A DNA stretch of 64,000 nucleotides from Fusicatenibacter_A intestinipullorum (GCA_019117495.1 DWZP01000026.1:8913-72912); one strand, 5' to 3'; positions 17,101 to 25,647 are shown, counted from the stretch's first letter. Numbers and translations are program-made. Notes: a model not told the origin generated them from the letters alone.

Positions 17101-17771
17101 TTTTCTTCCCTCAGCACGTAACCTGCGCCGCGGATAGTATGCAGCAGCTTTTTGTTAAAGCCGTTATCTATTTTTTTGCGCAGGTAACGTATGTAAACGT
17201 CAACAACGTTGGAACCGCCTTCAAAGTCGTAATTCCATACATGGTTTTCTATTTTATCGCGCGAAAGCACGCGCCCGGGATTGCGCAGCAAATATTCCAG
17301 CACGGCAAATTCCTTGGAAGAAAGGGTAATTTCCGTGCCGTCACGGGTAACGGTGCGGCTGTTTAAATCCATAACCAGTCCGCCGTATTCCAGCACGTTT
17401 GTTGTCTGCCCGCTGCGGCGGCGCAGAAGCACACGCAGGCGCGCCAGAAGCTCGTCATACGCAAAAGGCTTAACAAGGTAATCATCGGCACCGGCATCAA
17501 GGCCGTTTACTTTATTTTCAATGCTGTCGAGAGCCGTTAAAAGCAAAACATGGGTAGTGTTGCCTTCGGCGCGCATTTTTTTCAGCAAAGTAAGCCCGTC
17601 AATGCCGGGCAGCATAATATCAAGCACAACCGCGTCATAGGTTGCCATTTTTAAATAATCTTCGGCGTCAAGCCCGTTGCCGCAGCCGTCAACGCTGTAA
17701 CCGCTGCTTTGCAGCTGCTTTTTTAAGGCGTCAAGTAAATCCGGTTCATCTTCAACAATTAAAATCCGCAT
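17097..17771 (-). CDS. OmpR/PhoB-family response regulator
   Basis: The 224-residue regulator has a receiver domain with acidic pocket EDE (7-9), phospho-acceptor Asp51 (VVLDIMLPG) and conserved Lys (YLVKPF). It is followed by a winged-helix output domain (SSKEFAVLEYLLRNPGRVLSRDKI...VDVYIRYLRKKI). I start it at ATG 17771 because TAAGGAGGTGCC lies directly upstream; an earlier in-frame start would put that site inside the gene. It forms an operon with the kinase and likely acts on the direct repeats at 17842-17858. Confidence 0.95.
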   Translation of the reverse strand: MRILIVEDEPDLLDALKKQLQSSGYSVDGCGNGLDAEDYLKMATYDAVVLDIMLPGIDGLTLLKKMRAEGNTTHVLLLTALDSIENKVNGLDAGADDYLVKPFAYDELLARLRVLLRRRSGQTTNVLEYGGLVMDLNSRTVTRDGTEITLSSKEFAVLEYLLRNPGRVLSRDKIENHVWNYDFEGGSNVVDVYIRYLRKKIDNGFNKKLLHTIRGAGYVLREEK

Positions 17772-17841
17772 AAGGCACCTCCTTATAAAATTATTATAAC
17801 ACACCATAAATTTTTAGATAATTTTTGAATTTCATTTTTGT

Positions 17842-17874
17842 TTTAATTTTTCTTTAATCTTTGGCGGCTATAAT
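17842..17874 (+). promoter_or_regulatory. PepSY gene promoter with OmpR-type direct repeats
   Basis: A perfect TATAAT lies at 17869-17874, but no good -35 box is present. Two TTTAAT repeats at 17842 and 17853 are 11 bases apart and take the -35 position. This is the arrangement used by PhoB/OmpR-type activators, and the cognate regulator is divergently encoded next door. Confidence 0.55.
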
Positions 17875-17941
17875 AAAGACAAGATAAGGGAACACCCCAA
17901 AACAAATAAGGACAGACCTTAAAATAAAGGAGGAAACAACA

Positions 17942-18442
17942 ATGTTGAAATTAACCGGCAAAAAATTAACCGCTCTCGCAGCAGCAGCTCTCACCACCTT
18001 AACCATTTCCGCAACTGCTTTCGCAGCAGCCTTCACCTCGGCGGATGCGCAGTCCATGGCAGCTAAACTGGTACCGGCAAGCGCAACCCATGTGGCTACT
18101 AAAGAAGATTTCAATGAATACGAATTCAAATTCTTCGACAACGGCACCGCAACTTCCTACGAAGTAGAAATCAGCAAACTTACCCAGTCTGTAAAAGAAT
18201 ACAAAATGGAAGCACGCACCATCCTTGGCAGCAGAAATATTGTACTGAGCGCAGCTGACGCACAGGCAGTAGTTACCAAAGAATATCCCAACGCCAGCTT
18301 CCACAAAGTAAAACTCGATATGGATGATGGCCTGTATGAATATGAACTTAAATTCACCACTCCCGAACTCCGCGGCGAAATGGTGCTGAACCCCGAAACC
18401 GGCGCTGTAATTGAAAAGGAACTGCGCTACAACGTAAGATAA
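17942..18442 (+). CDS. Secreted PepSY-domain protein
   Basis: The 166-residue protein has a clear signal peptide (basic start, Ala/Thr-rich core, cut near AFA-AAF at about 28-30). Two PepSY-like repeats follow: FTSADAQSMAAKLVP...YEVEISKL and LSAADAQAVVTKEYP...GEMVLNPETGAVIEKE. PepSY domains are found outside the cytoplasm and are thought to inhibit peptidases or to modulate sensors. It is divergent from the two-component operon, a recurrent Firmicutes arrangement in which the PepSY protein is the regulon target. AAAGGAGGAAAC precedes ATG. Strong hairpin terminator follows. Confidence 0.85.
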   Translation: MLKLTGKKLTALAAAALTTLTISATAFAAAFTSADAQSMAAKLVPASATHVATKEDFNEYEFKFFDNGTATSYEVEISKLTQSVKEYKMEARTILGSRNIVLSAADAQAVVTKEYPNASFHKVKLDMDDGLYEYELKFTTPELRGEMVLNPETGAVIEKELRYNVR

Positions 18443-18460
18443 CAAACCTAACAAACAACA

Positions 18461-18493
18461 AAAGCCTGCACGCATTGTGCAGGCTTTATTTTT
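18461..18493 (+). terminator. Terminator of the PepSY gene
   Basis: AAAGCCTGCAC and GTGCAGGCTTT form an 11-pair stem with a five-base loop followed by ATTTTTG. Confidence 0.9.
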
Positions 18494-18511
18494 GCAGTAA
18501 GGCATAATAAA

Positions 18512-18537
18512 AACGGCAGCCGTAAAAAGCTGCCGTT
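18512..18537 (-). terminator. Terminator of purC
   Basis: AACGGCAGC and GCTGCCGTT form a nine-pair stem. On the minus strand TTTTTATTATG follows. Confidence 0.9.
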
Positions 18538-18551
18538 AAGTTTTAACTCAA

Positions 18552-19235
18552 TTATTTGCCGAGAATAATGGAAGTTAAGGTTACAGGGTCAACATATTTG
18601 CCGTCTTTGTAAACGCGCATGTTGCCGCTGGCAATTTCATCAATGAGGATAACTTCGCCATTGTGGTAACCAAATTCAAATTTAATGTCGTACAGGTCAA
18701 GGCCCATTTTAGCAAGGTCTTCTGCAACGATTTTGGTAATTTTAAGGGTCTGTTCTTTCAGGCTCTTGTAATCTTCGTGGCCCATAATGCCGAGTACAAC
18801 AAGTGCGTCTTCGGTAACCAGCGGGTCGCCTTTAGCATCATCTTTGAAGGTGGTTTCAACATAGCCGCCTTCAATAGCGGTGCCGTCAGCAATGTAATCG
18901 CCATAACGGCGGATGAAGCTGCCGGTTGCTTTCAAACGGCAGATAACTTCCAGACCTTTGCCGAATACGGTGCAGGGAAGAACTTCCATGGTAGCGTTTT
19001 CAACGTCAGCACTTACATAGTGGGTTTTAACGCCTTCTTTTTTGAGAATTTCAAAGAAGTGGATAGAAGTTTCGAGGTTAGCTTTGCCGATACCTTCAAT
19101 GGTCAGGCCGATGCTGTTTTCGCCCGGGTCGAATACACCGTCTTTACCGGTGCAGTCATCTTTAAATTTTAAAAGTACGTTGCCGTTTTCAAGTTTGAAA
19201 ACGGTTTTTGTTTTGCCTTCGTAAATTTTTTCCAT
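18552..19235 (-). CDS. purC: Phosphoribosylaminoimidazole-succinocarboxamide synthase (SAICAR synthase)
   Basis: About 227 residues. PurC joins aspartate to CAIR with ATP in purine synthesis. Family motifs are obvious: MEKIYEGKTKTVF at the N-terminus, LLKFKDDCTGKDG, VLPCTVFGKGLEVICRLKATGSFIRRYG and LIDEIASGNMR. ATG 19235 is chosen because AAAGGAG lies 11 bases upstream; a TTG seven codons earlier would include that site. The gene stands alone with its own promoter and terminator, separated from purA/purB at 48.6-51.2 kb, so purine genes are dispersed here. Confidence 0.97.
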   Translation of the reverse strand: MEKIYEGKTKTVFKLENGNVLLKFKDDCTGKDGVFDPGENSIGLTIEGIGKANLETSIHFFEILKKEGVKTHYVSADVENATMEVLPCTVFGKGLEVICRLKATGSFIRRYGDYIADGTAIEGGYVETTFKDDAKGDPLVTEDALVVLGIMGHEDYKSLKEQTLKITKIVAEDLAKMGLDLYDIKFEFGYHNGEVILIDEIASGNMRVYKDGKYVDPVTLTSIILGK

Positions 19236-19279
19236 AAAATTTGTTGCTCCTTTCAAACTATTCGGATAACTATACAGAT

Positions 19280-19308
19280 ATTATATACTTGCCTGCCTTT
19301 TATGGCAA
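19280..19308 (-). promoter_or_regulatory. purC promoter
   Basis: Minus-strand TTGCCA (19308-19303) and TATAAT (19285-19280) are 17 bases apart. No purine riboswitch fold or clear PurR box was seen in the short leader. Confidence 0.65.
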
Positions 19309-19534
19309 TAGTTGTAAAAAATTTTATAGTTTTGCGTCAAAAATATTAAAAACAAAATAGGGCGGCTTTGAAAAAACTGCGTGATTTTATCTGGAAACTG
19401 ACGCGTATTATAATTTTATTAAACTTTTTATTAAAAAATAAATGGATTTACTCTGTTTTGGCAGCAATATAAGTGTAATAATACTTACACTTAACGGCTT
19501 TTAAAAATATAATTTTTAAAATATTGCAAAAAAT
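19309..19534. other. Intergenic region between purC and the autotransporter gene
   Basis: AT-rich and non-coding. The only clear signal is the dyad at 19471-19492 described next. Together with the promoters and leader hairpin on either side it accounts for the roughly 450 bases without a gene. Confidence 0.6.
19471..19492. promoter_or_regulatory. Perfect 8-6-8 dyad upstream of the autotransporter promoter
   Basis: AAGTGTAA and TTACACTT are exact complements six bases apart, about 43 bases upstream of the -35 box. Their spacing and lack of a T-run suggest a regulator-binding site. Confidence 0.5.
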
Positions 19535-19563
19535 TTGCTTTTTATAAAAATATAGAGTATAAT
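19535..19563 (+). promoter_or_regulatory. Promoter of the autotransporter-like gene
   Basis: TTGCTT (19535-19540) and TATAAT (19558-19563) are 17 bases apart. Predicted transcripts have a leader of roughly 120 bases with the hairpin at 19628-19664. Confidence 0.65.
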
Positions 19564-19627
19564 TAAAACATAAGCAGAGGATGCTTTACAATTTAATAAA
19601 ACACTTAGTCGGACATATTTTTTAATT

Positions 19628-19667
19628 AAGACATTTCCTTCAAAGTAAAAGAAGGAAATGTCTTTTT
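19628..19667 (+). terminator. Leader terminator/attenuator hairpin
   Basis: AAGACATTTCCTTC and GAAGGAAATGTCTT form a perfect 14-pair stem, followed by TTTTTT. The hairpin lies between the promoter and the Shine-Dalgarno GGAGG (19678). No open gene precedes it on this strand, so it must terminate or attenuate the leader transcript itself. Confidence 0.75.
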
Positions 19668-19688
19668 TGTTTTATATGGAGGTTTAAC

Positions 19689-21770
19689 ATGAGAAAATTA
19701 GCAAAATACTTTTTAAATAACAACGGCAAAAAATTACTGGCAGCATCCGTAATGGCATTGCTTTTGTCAGGCTCTGCCCAGCCGGTGCTGGCTGCAAGCG
19801 CAGAAATTTTAGACGGTACGGCCAATGATAAATATGCTCAGGTAAACTCCGGCGATATTTACGGAACTGTTTACGGTGTGCGGAATGATGTCGATGCTTC
19901 CGGCGGTACAATTAAAATGAATGAAGGCGCTGCATTTAATTTGTACGGCGGGCTCAGTTTTAACAAAAATGAGGCCAAGGCTGATAATAATGTTGTTACT
20001 ATAAACAACGGCAAAGTTGTGTTTGCTGTTTACGGCGGGCAGGCGCAGGGTCATGATGCTGATGCTTCGGGTAATATCGTCAGCATAAGCGGCAGCAATT
20101 CTGAGTTAAGCTTTGAAGGAGGTGCACATTCTGTTGCAGGCGGTTTTGCCCAAACGTACAGCGCCAATACATCTGTAACGGCAAATAATAATGTGGTTGC
20201 GGTTACAGGCGGTTTATTAAAAGCAGGTATTGCCGGCGGTTATATATTGGGCAACCATAATGCAGCTTCAGCCCGGGGCGAAGCCAATGGCAATATTGTG
20301 TTTGTAGGCGGCAGTGCAAAGGTTAACGGCGATATTTATGGCGCTAATGCCGAATTTAAAACCGGTGATACCACCGCAAGTATGAATAACAATATGGTAA
20401 TTGTCAGCGGCAATGCCGATATCAGCAACGCGGCACTGCATGGCATAGGCAGCAGCGGAAGCAGCGGCGGCAAAATCAGCGGCAGCGGCAACACGCTTGT
20501 AATTAACGGTTGGCACGGCAGCGTAAAAACCGTGGACGGTTTTAATAATGTGGTGTTTAAGGAAGTTGCCTGGCAGGATAACGGCAAAGTGCTGAACATA
20601 ACTGACGGCGAAAACAGCAGCCTGAAGGATGCAGAAATTGACGCCAGCCATATCCACTTTGATGATGCCAGTGATATTAATGACAATGACAGTATGATTT
20701 TAATACATGCAGAAAACGATGATAATGAACTGAGCAGCAGCAAAATACAATCCGGCAATTTTACGGCAGGTGTTGCCGTTGAGGGTGACGGTGAGGCGAA
20801 AGTGGAAAACGGCGACCTTGTTTACCAGATTAACGGCATACATGCGGCAAAACAAACAAAACTGGTTGCCGAAAACAGAGCTGTGGCAGCGGCTTTTATA
20901 AACCAGGGCACGGATTTAATCAGTGACAGCCTGGACGCTTTAAGCCGTGATGACAGCTACGGCATTAAAACTTTTGCGGCAGTGCAGGGCAACCGCAGCA
21001 AATACGACGTAAACAGCGATATTAAAATCAACGGCTGGAGCACGATTGTCGGTGCAGGCAATGCCGATAAGTTCAGCGGCGGTGATGAGTTTGCCTGGGG
21101 TGTATTTTACGAAAACGGCAGCGGCAATTACCGTACTTACAATGAATTTAATGATGAGTTTTTCCGCGGCGACGGCAGTCTTGTATATAATGGCGGCGGT
21201 GTTGCCGCGAGGTATGAAAATGCGCACGGCGTTTATACCGAAGGCAGCCTGCGCGCAGGCATGCTGAAATCAGAGATGGATAATGCCCTGCATGACGGCA
21301 GCGGTGCGGAGTACGGCTACGACAGCAGCAGCGCTTATTACGGAGCGCATATCGGCATAGGGCAGATTATACAGCTTAGTGATGACAGCAGTGTTGATGT
21401 GTATGGAAAGTTCTTCCATACTTATACGGAAGGAGATAATTTTAGTGTCGGCAATGATAAATTTGAGTTTGACAGTATTAACAGTGACCGCCTGCGTATT
21501 GGCGCAAGGGTTACAGCAAACAAGGAAAATAAATTCAGCACTTATTACGGCTTAGCGTATGAATATGAATTTAACGGCAGTGCCGGGATGCGTGCTGCGG
21601 GAATGGAGGTGCCGGAACAGAGTTTGCGCGGCAGCAGCTATATGGCAGAAGCAGGGTTAAACTATCAGCCTTCGGCAGACAGCCCGTGGAGCTTTGACCT
21701 GAATATGCGCGGCTATGCCGGTGAACGTCAGGGTGCAAGCTTTAACGTACAGGCAACGTATACCTTTTAA
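19689..21770 (+). CDS. Autotransporter-type outer membrane protein
   Basis: The 693-residue precursor has a long signal peptide (MRKLAKYFLNNNGKK..., cut near VLAA at 35-36). A Gly/Asn/Ser-rich passenger (about 40-330) contains about six imperfect repeats of the NNxVxVxGG type, as expected for a beta-solenoid. From about residue 425 there is a C-terminal autotransporter barrel of alternating aromatic strands ending in YTF, the terminal Phe recognised by the BAM machinery. It should be anchored in the outer membrane and display or release the passenger. No catalytic or protease motif is evident. Expression seems controlled by a distal dyad and a leader hairpin. Confidence 0.87.
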   Translation: MRKLAKYFLNNNGKKLLAASVMALLLSGSAQPVLAASAEILDGTANDKYAQVNSGDIYGTVYGVRNDVDASGGTIKMNEGAAFNLYGGLSFNKNEAKADNNVVTINNGKVVFAVYGGQAQGHDADASGNIVSISGSNSELSFEGGAHSVAGGFAQTYSANTSVTANNNVVAVTGGLLKAGIAGGYILGNHNAASARGEANGNIVFVGGSAKVNGDIYGANAEFKTGDTTASMNNNMVIVSGNADISNAALHGIGSSGSSGGKISGSGNTLVINGWHGSVKTVDGFNNVVFKEVAWQDNGKVLNITDGENSSLKDAEIDASHIHFDDASDINDNDSMILIHAENDDNELSSSKIQSGNFTAGVAVEGDGEAKVENGDLVYQINGIHAAKQTKLVAENRAVAAAFINQGTDLISDSLDALSRDDSYGIKTFAAVQGNRSKYDVNSDIKINGWSTIVGAGNADKFSGGDEFAWGVFYENGSGNYRTYNEFNDEFFRGDGSLVYNGGGVAARYENAHGVYTEGSLRAGMLKSEMDNALHDGSGAEYGYDSSSAYYGAHIGIGQIIQLSDDSSVDVYGKFFHTYTEGDNFSVGNDKFEFDSINSDRLRIGARVTANKENKFSTYYGLAYEYEFNGSAGMRAAGMEVPEQSLRGSSYMAEAGLNYQPSADSPWSFDLNMRGYAGERQGASFNVQATYTF

Positions 21771-21793
21771 CTGAATACCCGTCAGGGTAAAAA

Positions 21794-21822
21794 AATAACA
21801 CCGCTTATGCGGTGTTATTTTT
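21794..21822. terminator. Bidirectional terminator
   Basis: AATAACACCGC and GCGGTGTTATT form an 11-pair stem with a four-base loop, flanked by A-runs and T-runs. It lies between the convergent autotransporter and antiporter genes. Confidence 0.9.
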
Positions 21823-21830
21823 ATGCGGCT

Positions 21831-24140
21831 TTATAACGTTGTATCGCGGAACAGGCTGCTTAACATCTGCCTGCTGCCGATAATCCAGAGAATATCGCCG
21901 TTATTGATAACAAAAGAAGCGTCCGGGTCGGATATGGTATAATCGCCGCGCTCCAGCCCAAGCGCCAGCCATTTGCCCTTGGAAAGCGTATCGCTTTTTT
22001 TCAGCGTGCTTCTGGCAAGCGGCGAAGCCGATGTTACAGGCATGGCATAGCACAGCAGCATGTCGTGTTCTTTGCGTACCTGGCTTTCGTGTTCCAGAAA
22101 TTTGTGCAGTGTAACCGTTTCGGTAATTTTGGCAAGCCCAAGCCCCATGTTCTTTATTGCAGCGTCAAAAGTCTGCAGAACATTCAGCGGTGCGGTAATA
22201 AGCAGCTTGTCGCCGGTGCGCAGTACGGTATGACCGGATGGAATCGGATGATAACCGTGCTGGTTGCTGATTTCGATAACAAAAATTTTATAGTTGCGGT
22301 GCACGTCAAGGCGGCGTATGCTCCAGCCAATCCAGGGTGAGCCCGGCTGTATTTCGTAGGTGCAGGTGTAAAACTGTTCGTCAAGCCACATGCCGTGCCG
22401 TGCCGAAGCACGTTTTTGTGCGGCGGCTGCCAGGTTTTCGGCGTTTAAATTAATTAAAAACTGCGATTCAATCTGCAAATAGCGGCCGATGAGGTAATCG
22501 GACGAGTAAATGAATTTTGCCAGCACCAGTGCGGCGATAATGGCAATAATGATATGCAGCCCGAGCATGGTTGTGAAAACCTGCATGATGAAAAAGAGCC
22601 CGATAGCGGCTTTTAAAAACATTAAAACCAGTATCAGCGGGCGGTTGCTGCGTTTTTTAAACCATAAACCGGCCATTAAATCGCGCCGTCCCAAACGGCT
22701 TACCATCAGTGCCGCCAAAAACGGCGACATGAAAAGCAGTGTTACGGCAGCGGCCGATAAATCGCCGAAGGGCGGCTGTATAACGCTGCGGCAGTACGGC
22801 AAAATATTGTAGGTGCCGATGTAGGAAATGAAAATTAAAATTACTGTATAAACGGTAATTTTTGTGAAATAAAGCTGCAAAAAGTCCTTCCAGTCCGACT
22901 GCTGGCGGGTATTTTTATTGTCGCGGTGCGCTTCAATAAGCATAACGGCCGTTTTTTTAGGCAGACGGCGCAAAAAGCGGCGGTAAACCTTGTCGGTACT
23001 GAGCAGGATGTGCGGCGTTAAAAAGATGGTGAGTACGGAAACCGTAACGAATACCGGGTACAAAAAGCTGCTTGTCAGCCCGTAGCTGGCGCCGATATTG
23101 GCAACGATGAACGCAAATTCGCCCAGCTGGGTAAGCGAAAAGCCGCAGCGCATGCTTGTTTTAAGCGGCTGGCCGGAAAGCATAACGCCGAGGGAGGTAA
23201 AAATACATTTGCCGATAATGAGCGTTATTGCCAGGGCAATAATTGTAAACAGGCTGCCGCTTACTACGGAAGGGTCTACCATCATGCCGACTGATACGAA
23301 AAAGATGCCGGAAAACAAATTTTTTACCGGCTCAAGCAAAACCTTGGTGCGGCGCGTGTAAATCGTTCCCGAAAGCAGTGTGCCCATTAAAAAGGCGCCC
23401 AGTGCGGAAGAAAAGCCCATTTTGGAAGCCAGCACCACCATGCTCAGGCATAAGCCGAGCGAAACGATAAGCAGTGTTTCGTCGTTGAAATACTGGCGCG
23501 TTTTTTTGAAAAACGTCGGCAGAAAATAAATACCGATAATAAAGCAGATGATAAGGAAAAATACCAGGAGCCCGATGCTTTCAAGCATGGACAGCGGGGA
23601 AATGGCGCTTCCGGCGGCGGCCACGGTGGAAAGCACTACCATCATGATAATGCCGGAAATATCTTCCAGAACCAGAATACCGAAAGCAATGGGGGCAAAG
23701 GCCTGTTTTAAAAGGTTCAGCTCGCCGAGCGTTTTGCTTACAACGGCGGTGGAGCTCATGGTAAGCATGCAGCCGGTAAAAATGCTGTCGGTAAGGCTCC
23801 AGCCCAGCAGCTGCGCACAGGCAAAGCCAAGGCAGGCAATGCCGGTAAATTCCGTTACGGCGGCTATAATGGCCGTATTGGCTGTGCTTTTTATTTTATT
23901 AAAATTGTAGTCAAGGCCAAGGTCGAACAAAATGAAAATAACGCCTATATCAGACCATACGGTAATATTGTCGCTGTCGATAACGTTTGGCAGCAGCGAA
24001 AAGTGCGGGCTGGCCAGAAAACCTGCCAGCATATAGCCCAAAATAAGCGGCTGGTTAAGTTTTTTGCATAAAATTGTTGCCAGCCCGGCCAGCGTCAAAA
24101 TCATGGCCAGGTCGCTGATAAGTGGTACTAAATGGCTCAC
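21831..24140 (-). CDS. CPA2 (Kef-type) cation:proton antiporter with two RCK-C-like domains
   Basis: The 769-residue protein has an N-terminal antiporter domain of about 12 segments (to about residue 390), with the characteristic LFDLGLDYNFNKI and LEDISGIIMMVVL stretches. A second hydrophobic region follows (about 430-540), then two TrkA-C/RCK-C-like modules near 590-660 and 700-769. The NAD-binding RCK-N domain of KefB/KefC is absent, so the gating ligand must differ. It should exchange K+ or Na+ for H+ at the inner membrane. GTG 24140 is chosen because GGAGG lies six bases before it; a TTG two codons earlier directly abuts that site. Monocistronic. Confidence 0.9.
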   Translation of the reverse strand: MSHLVPLISDLAMILTLAGLATILCKKLNQPLILGYMLAGFLASPHFSLLPNVIDSDNITVWSDIGVIFILFDLGLDYNFNKIKSTANTAIIAAVTEFTGIACLGFACAQLLGWSLTDSIFTGCMLTMSSTAVVSKTLGELNLLKQAFAPIAFGILVLEDISGIIMMVVLSTVAAAGSAISPLSMLESIGLLVFFLIICFIIGIYFLPTFFKKTRQYFNDETLLIVSLGLCLSMVVLASKMGFSSALGAFLMGTLLSGTIYTRRTKVLLEPVKNLFSGIFFVSVGMMVDPSVVSGSLFTIIALAITLIIGKCIFTSLGVMLSGQPLKTSMRCGFSLTQLGEFAFIVANIGASYGLTSSFLYPVFVTVSVLTIFLTPHILLSTDKVYRRFLRRLPKKTAVMLIEAHRDNKNTRQQSDWKDFLQLYFTKITVYTVILIFISYIGTYNILPYCRSVIQPPFGDLSAAAVTLLFMSPFLAALMVSRLGRRDLMAGLWFKKRSNRPLILVLMFLKAAIGLFFIMQVFTTMLGLHIIIAIIAALVLAKFIYSSDYLIGRYLQIESQFLINLNAENLAAAAQKRASARHGMWLDEQFYTCTYEIQPGSPWIGWSIRRLDVHRNYKIFVIEISNQHGYHPIPSGHTVLRTGDKLLITAPLNVLQTFDAAIKNMGLGLAKITETVTLHKFLEHESQVRKEHDMLLCYAMPVTSASPLARSTLKKSDTLSKGKWLALGLERGDYTISDPDASFVINNGDILWIIGSRQMLSSLFRDTTL

Positions 24141-24236
24141 AGCCAACCTCCGTAAAAGTTAAACACAATTTTAAGGGCAAGCCTTTATAAAAAGCCTGCC
24201 GGGATATGATATAATAATTTAGGAAAGGAGAAGTTT

Positions 24237-24854
24237 ATGCAGACAATACAAAAAGATTGCCGGACGGAAATTGTAATAGAAAAATCTCGTTTTATCTGTA
24301 CGTTGAAAAAAGTAGGCAGCGAAACAGAAGCACAGGAATTTATCAAAAGCATCAAAAAAGAATTTTGGGATGCCACGCATAACTGTTCTGCCTATATTAT
24401 AAATGACATGCAGCAAAGGTCGAGCGACGACGGCGAACCTTCGGGAACGGCCGGCGTGCCCATGCTTGAGGTTTTGCGCAAAAAAAGCCTTACCGGCGTA
24501 GCCGCTGTGGTAACACGTTATTTTGGCGGCATTAAACTTGGCGCCGGTGGATTAGTGCGCGCATATACCAACAGCGTTGTGCATGCCGTTGAAGAAGCCG
24601 GGCTTGCACGCCGCGTTGAGATGGCCGTTTTTGCATTAAGCGCGCCTCCGGGCGAAGCCGGACGCATTATGAACAAGCTTTACAATCAGAACATTTTTAC
24701 GGTGAACGGCGCTCAGTACGGAGAGCGCGTGCAGATTCTGCTGTACATGAAGCAGGAGCAGCAGGCGGAAGCTGAAGCCTGGCTGACGGCTGCACTGAAC
24801 CGACCCGTAACGATTGAAGAAGTAAGCACGGAATTTGTGGAAGTTCCCGTGTAA
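24237..24854 (+). CDS. yigZ: YigZ/IMPACT family protein
   Basis: The 205-residue protein has the UPF0029/IMPACT N-terminal domain with the invariant NCSAYII, SSDDGEPSGTAGVPML and RYFGGIKLGAGGLVRAY stretches. A small C-terminal DUF1949-type domain follows. Bacterial YigZ proteins bind nucleic acid or nucleotide, but their role is unsettled. AGGAAAGGAG precedes ATG. The stop codon abuts the stop codon of the convergent hydrolase gene, leaving no room for an intergenic terminator. Confidence 0.95.
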   Translation: MQTIQKDCRTEIVIEKSRFICTLKKVGSETEAQEFIKSIKKEFWDATHNCSAYIINDMQQRSSDDGEPSGTAGVPMLEVLRKKSLTGVAAVVTRYFGGIKLGAGGLVRAYTNSVVHAVEEAGLARRVEMAVFALSAPPGEAGRIMNKLYNQNIFTVNGAQYGERVQILLYMKQEQQAEAEAWLTAALNRPVTIEEVSTEFVEVPV

Positions 24855-25505
24855 TTACAGCAGGTTTTTAAGTTCTGCGCTGTTTTCGGCAATAATAATG
24901 CCCAGCTCCTGCATTTCCTTAATGGCAGCGGCAACGGTATCGGGCGCAATGCCGCGGCAGGCAGCCCGATTAAGAATAACCGTAAAACCGGCGCGTGCCA
25001 GCTGCAAGGCCGTTGTTTTAACGCAGTAATCGGTAGCAAGGCCGCCACAGATAACGGCTTTAATGCCGCGGGCCTTTAAAAATTCAATAACGCCGGTAGA
25101 AAGCGTGTCTTTTAAATCGTGGTAGCAGGCGCCGTAAGGGTGCATGGCAGGTTCAATGCCTTTATAAACCTGATAGCTGTAGGCTTTTGGGTCAAGCCCG
25201 GGAATAAAATCAAAGCCCTTTGTGCCTACTATGGCGTGGCTGGGCCAGTATAAATCGCAGTTTTCGTAACCTGTAACCGGCGTCAGCGGCGCGTGCCCGT
25301 TTTTGGCAATCCATACGGCATTTGGGCTGTGCGCATCGCGCGAGGCAACGCGGACGGAAGCAAAGGCTGCCTGGGCATTGAGTTCTTCTGCAATCATGTC
25401 GCCTCCGGCAACGGGCAGTTCATCCGGGCACAGCGGCGTAAAAGTCTGCTGTGCGTCTATATCAAAAGCGGCAATTTCGTTTTTGGATAAGTTTAATTTT
25501 TGCAT
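24855..25505 (-). CDS. Nicotinamidase/isochorismatase-like cysteine hydrolase
   Basis: The 216-residue protein belongs to the isochorismatase-fold cysteine hydrolases and is closest to nicotinamidases (PncA), which convert nicotinamide to nicotinate for NAD salvage. Visible features are the catalytic Asp in FDIDAQQTF, the metal-site stretch ASRDAHSPN, Lys in YKGIEP and the catalytic Cys in GGLATDYCVKTTALQLARAGF. ATG 25505 has AGGA ten bases upstream and is preferred to a GTG three codons earlier. It is divergent from the zinc importer. Other members of the fold hydrolyse related amides, so nicotinamide as substrate is likely but not certain. Confidence 0.82.
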   Translation of the reverse strand: MQKLNLSKNEIAAFDIDAQQTFTPLCPDELPVAGGDMIAEELNAQAAFASVRVASRDAHSPNAVWIAKNGHAPLTPVTGYENCDLYWPSHAIVGTKGFDFIPGLDPKAYSYQVYKGIEPAMHPYGACYHDLKDTLSTGVIEFLKARGIKAVICGGLATDYCVKTTALQLARAGFTVILNRAACRGIAPDTVAAAIKEMQELGIIIAENSAELKNLL

Positions 25506-25591
25506 ATTCAGCACTTCCTGTTAAAATAAGATAGTAATATTATACACCCATTAAAGTTAAGTGTACATTAAGATAAAGTGAAAAAACAGGA

Positions 25592-25620
25592 TTGACATTA
25601 TTTATTTGCAATTATATTAT
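25592..25620 (+). promoter_or_regulatory. Promoter of the zinc/manganese importer operon
   Basis: TTGACA (25592-25597) and TATTAT (25615-25620) are exactly 17 bases apart. The surrounding region is AT-rich with partial dyads, but I could not assign a clean Zur or MntR box. Confidence 0.7.
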
Positions 25621-25647
25621 TACTATGATTTTGTAAAGGAGCTATGT

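Noticed and set aside
19236..19300. Purine riboswitch before purC
   Set aside because: The leader is only about 40 bases and shows no aptamer-like three-way junction.
25561..25647. Possible Zur/Fur/MntR box before the ZnuA-like gene
   Set aside because: Only partial AT-rich dyads; no site matches a consensus well enough to report.
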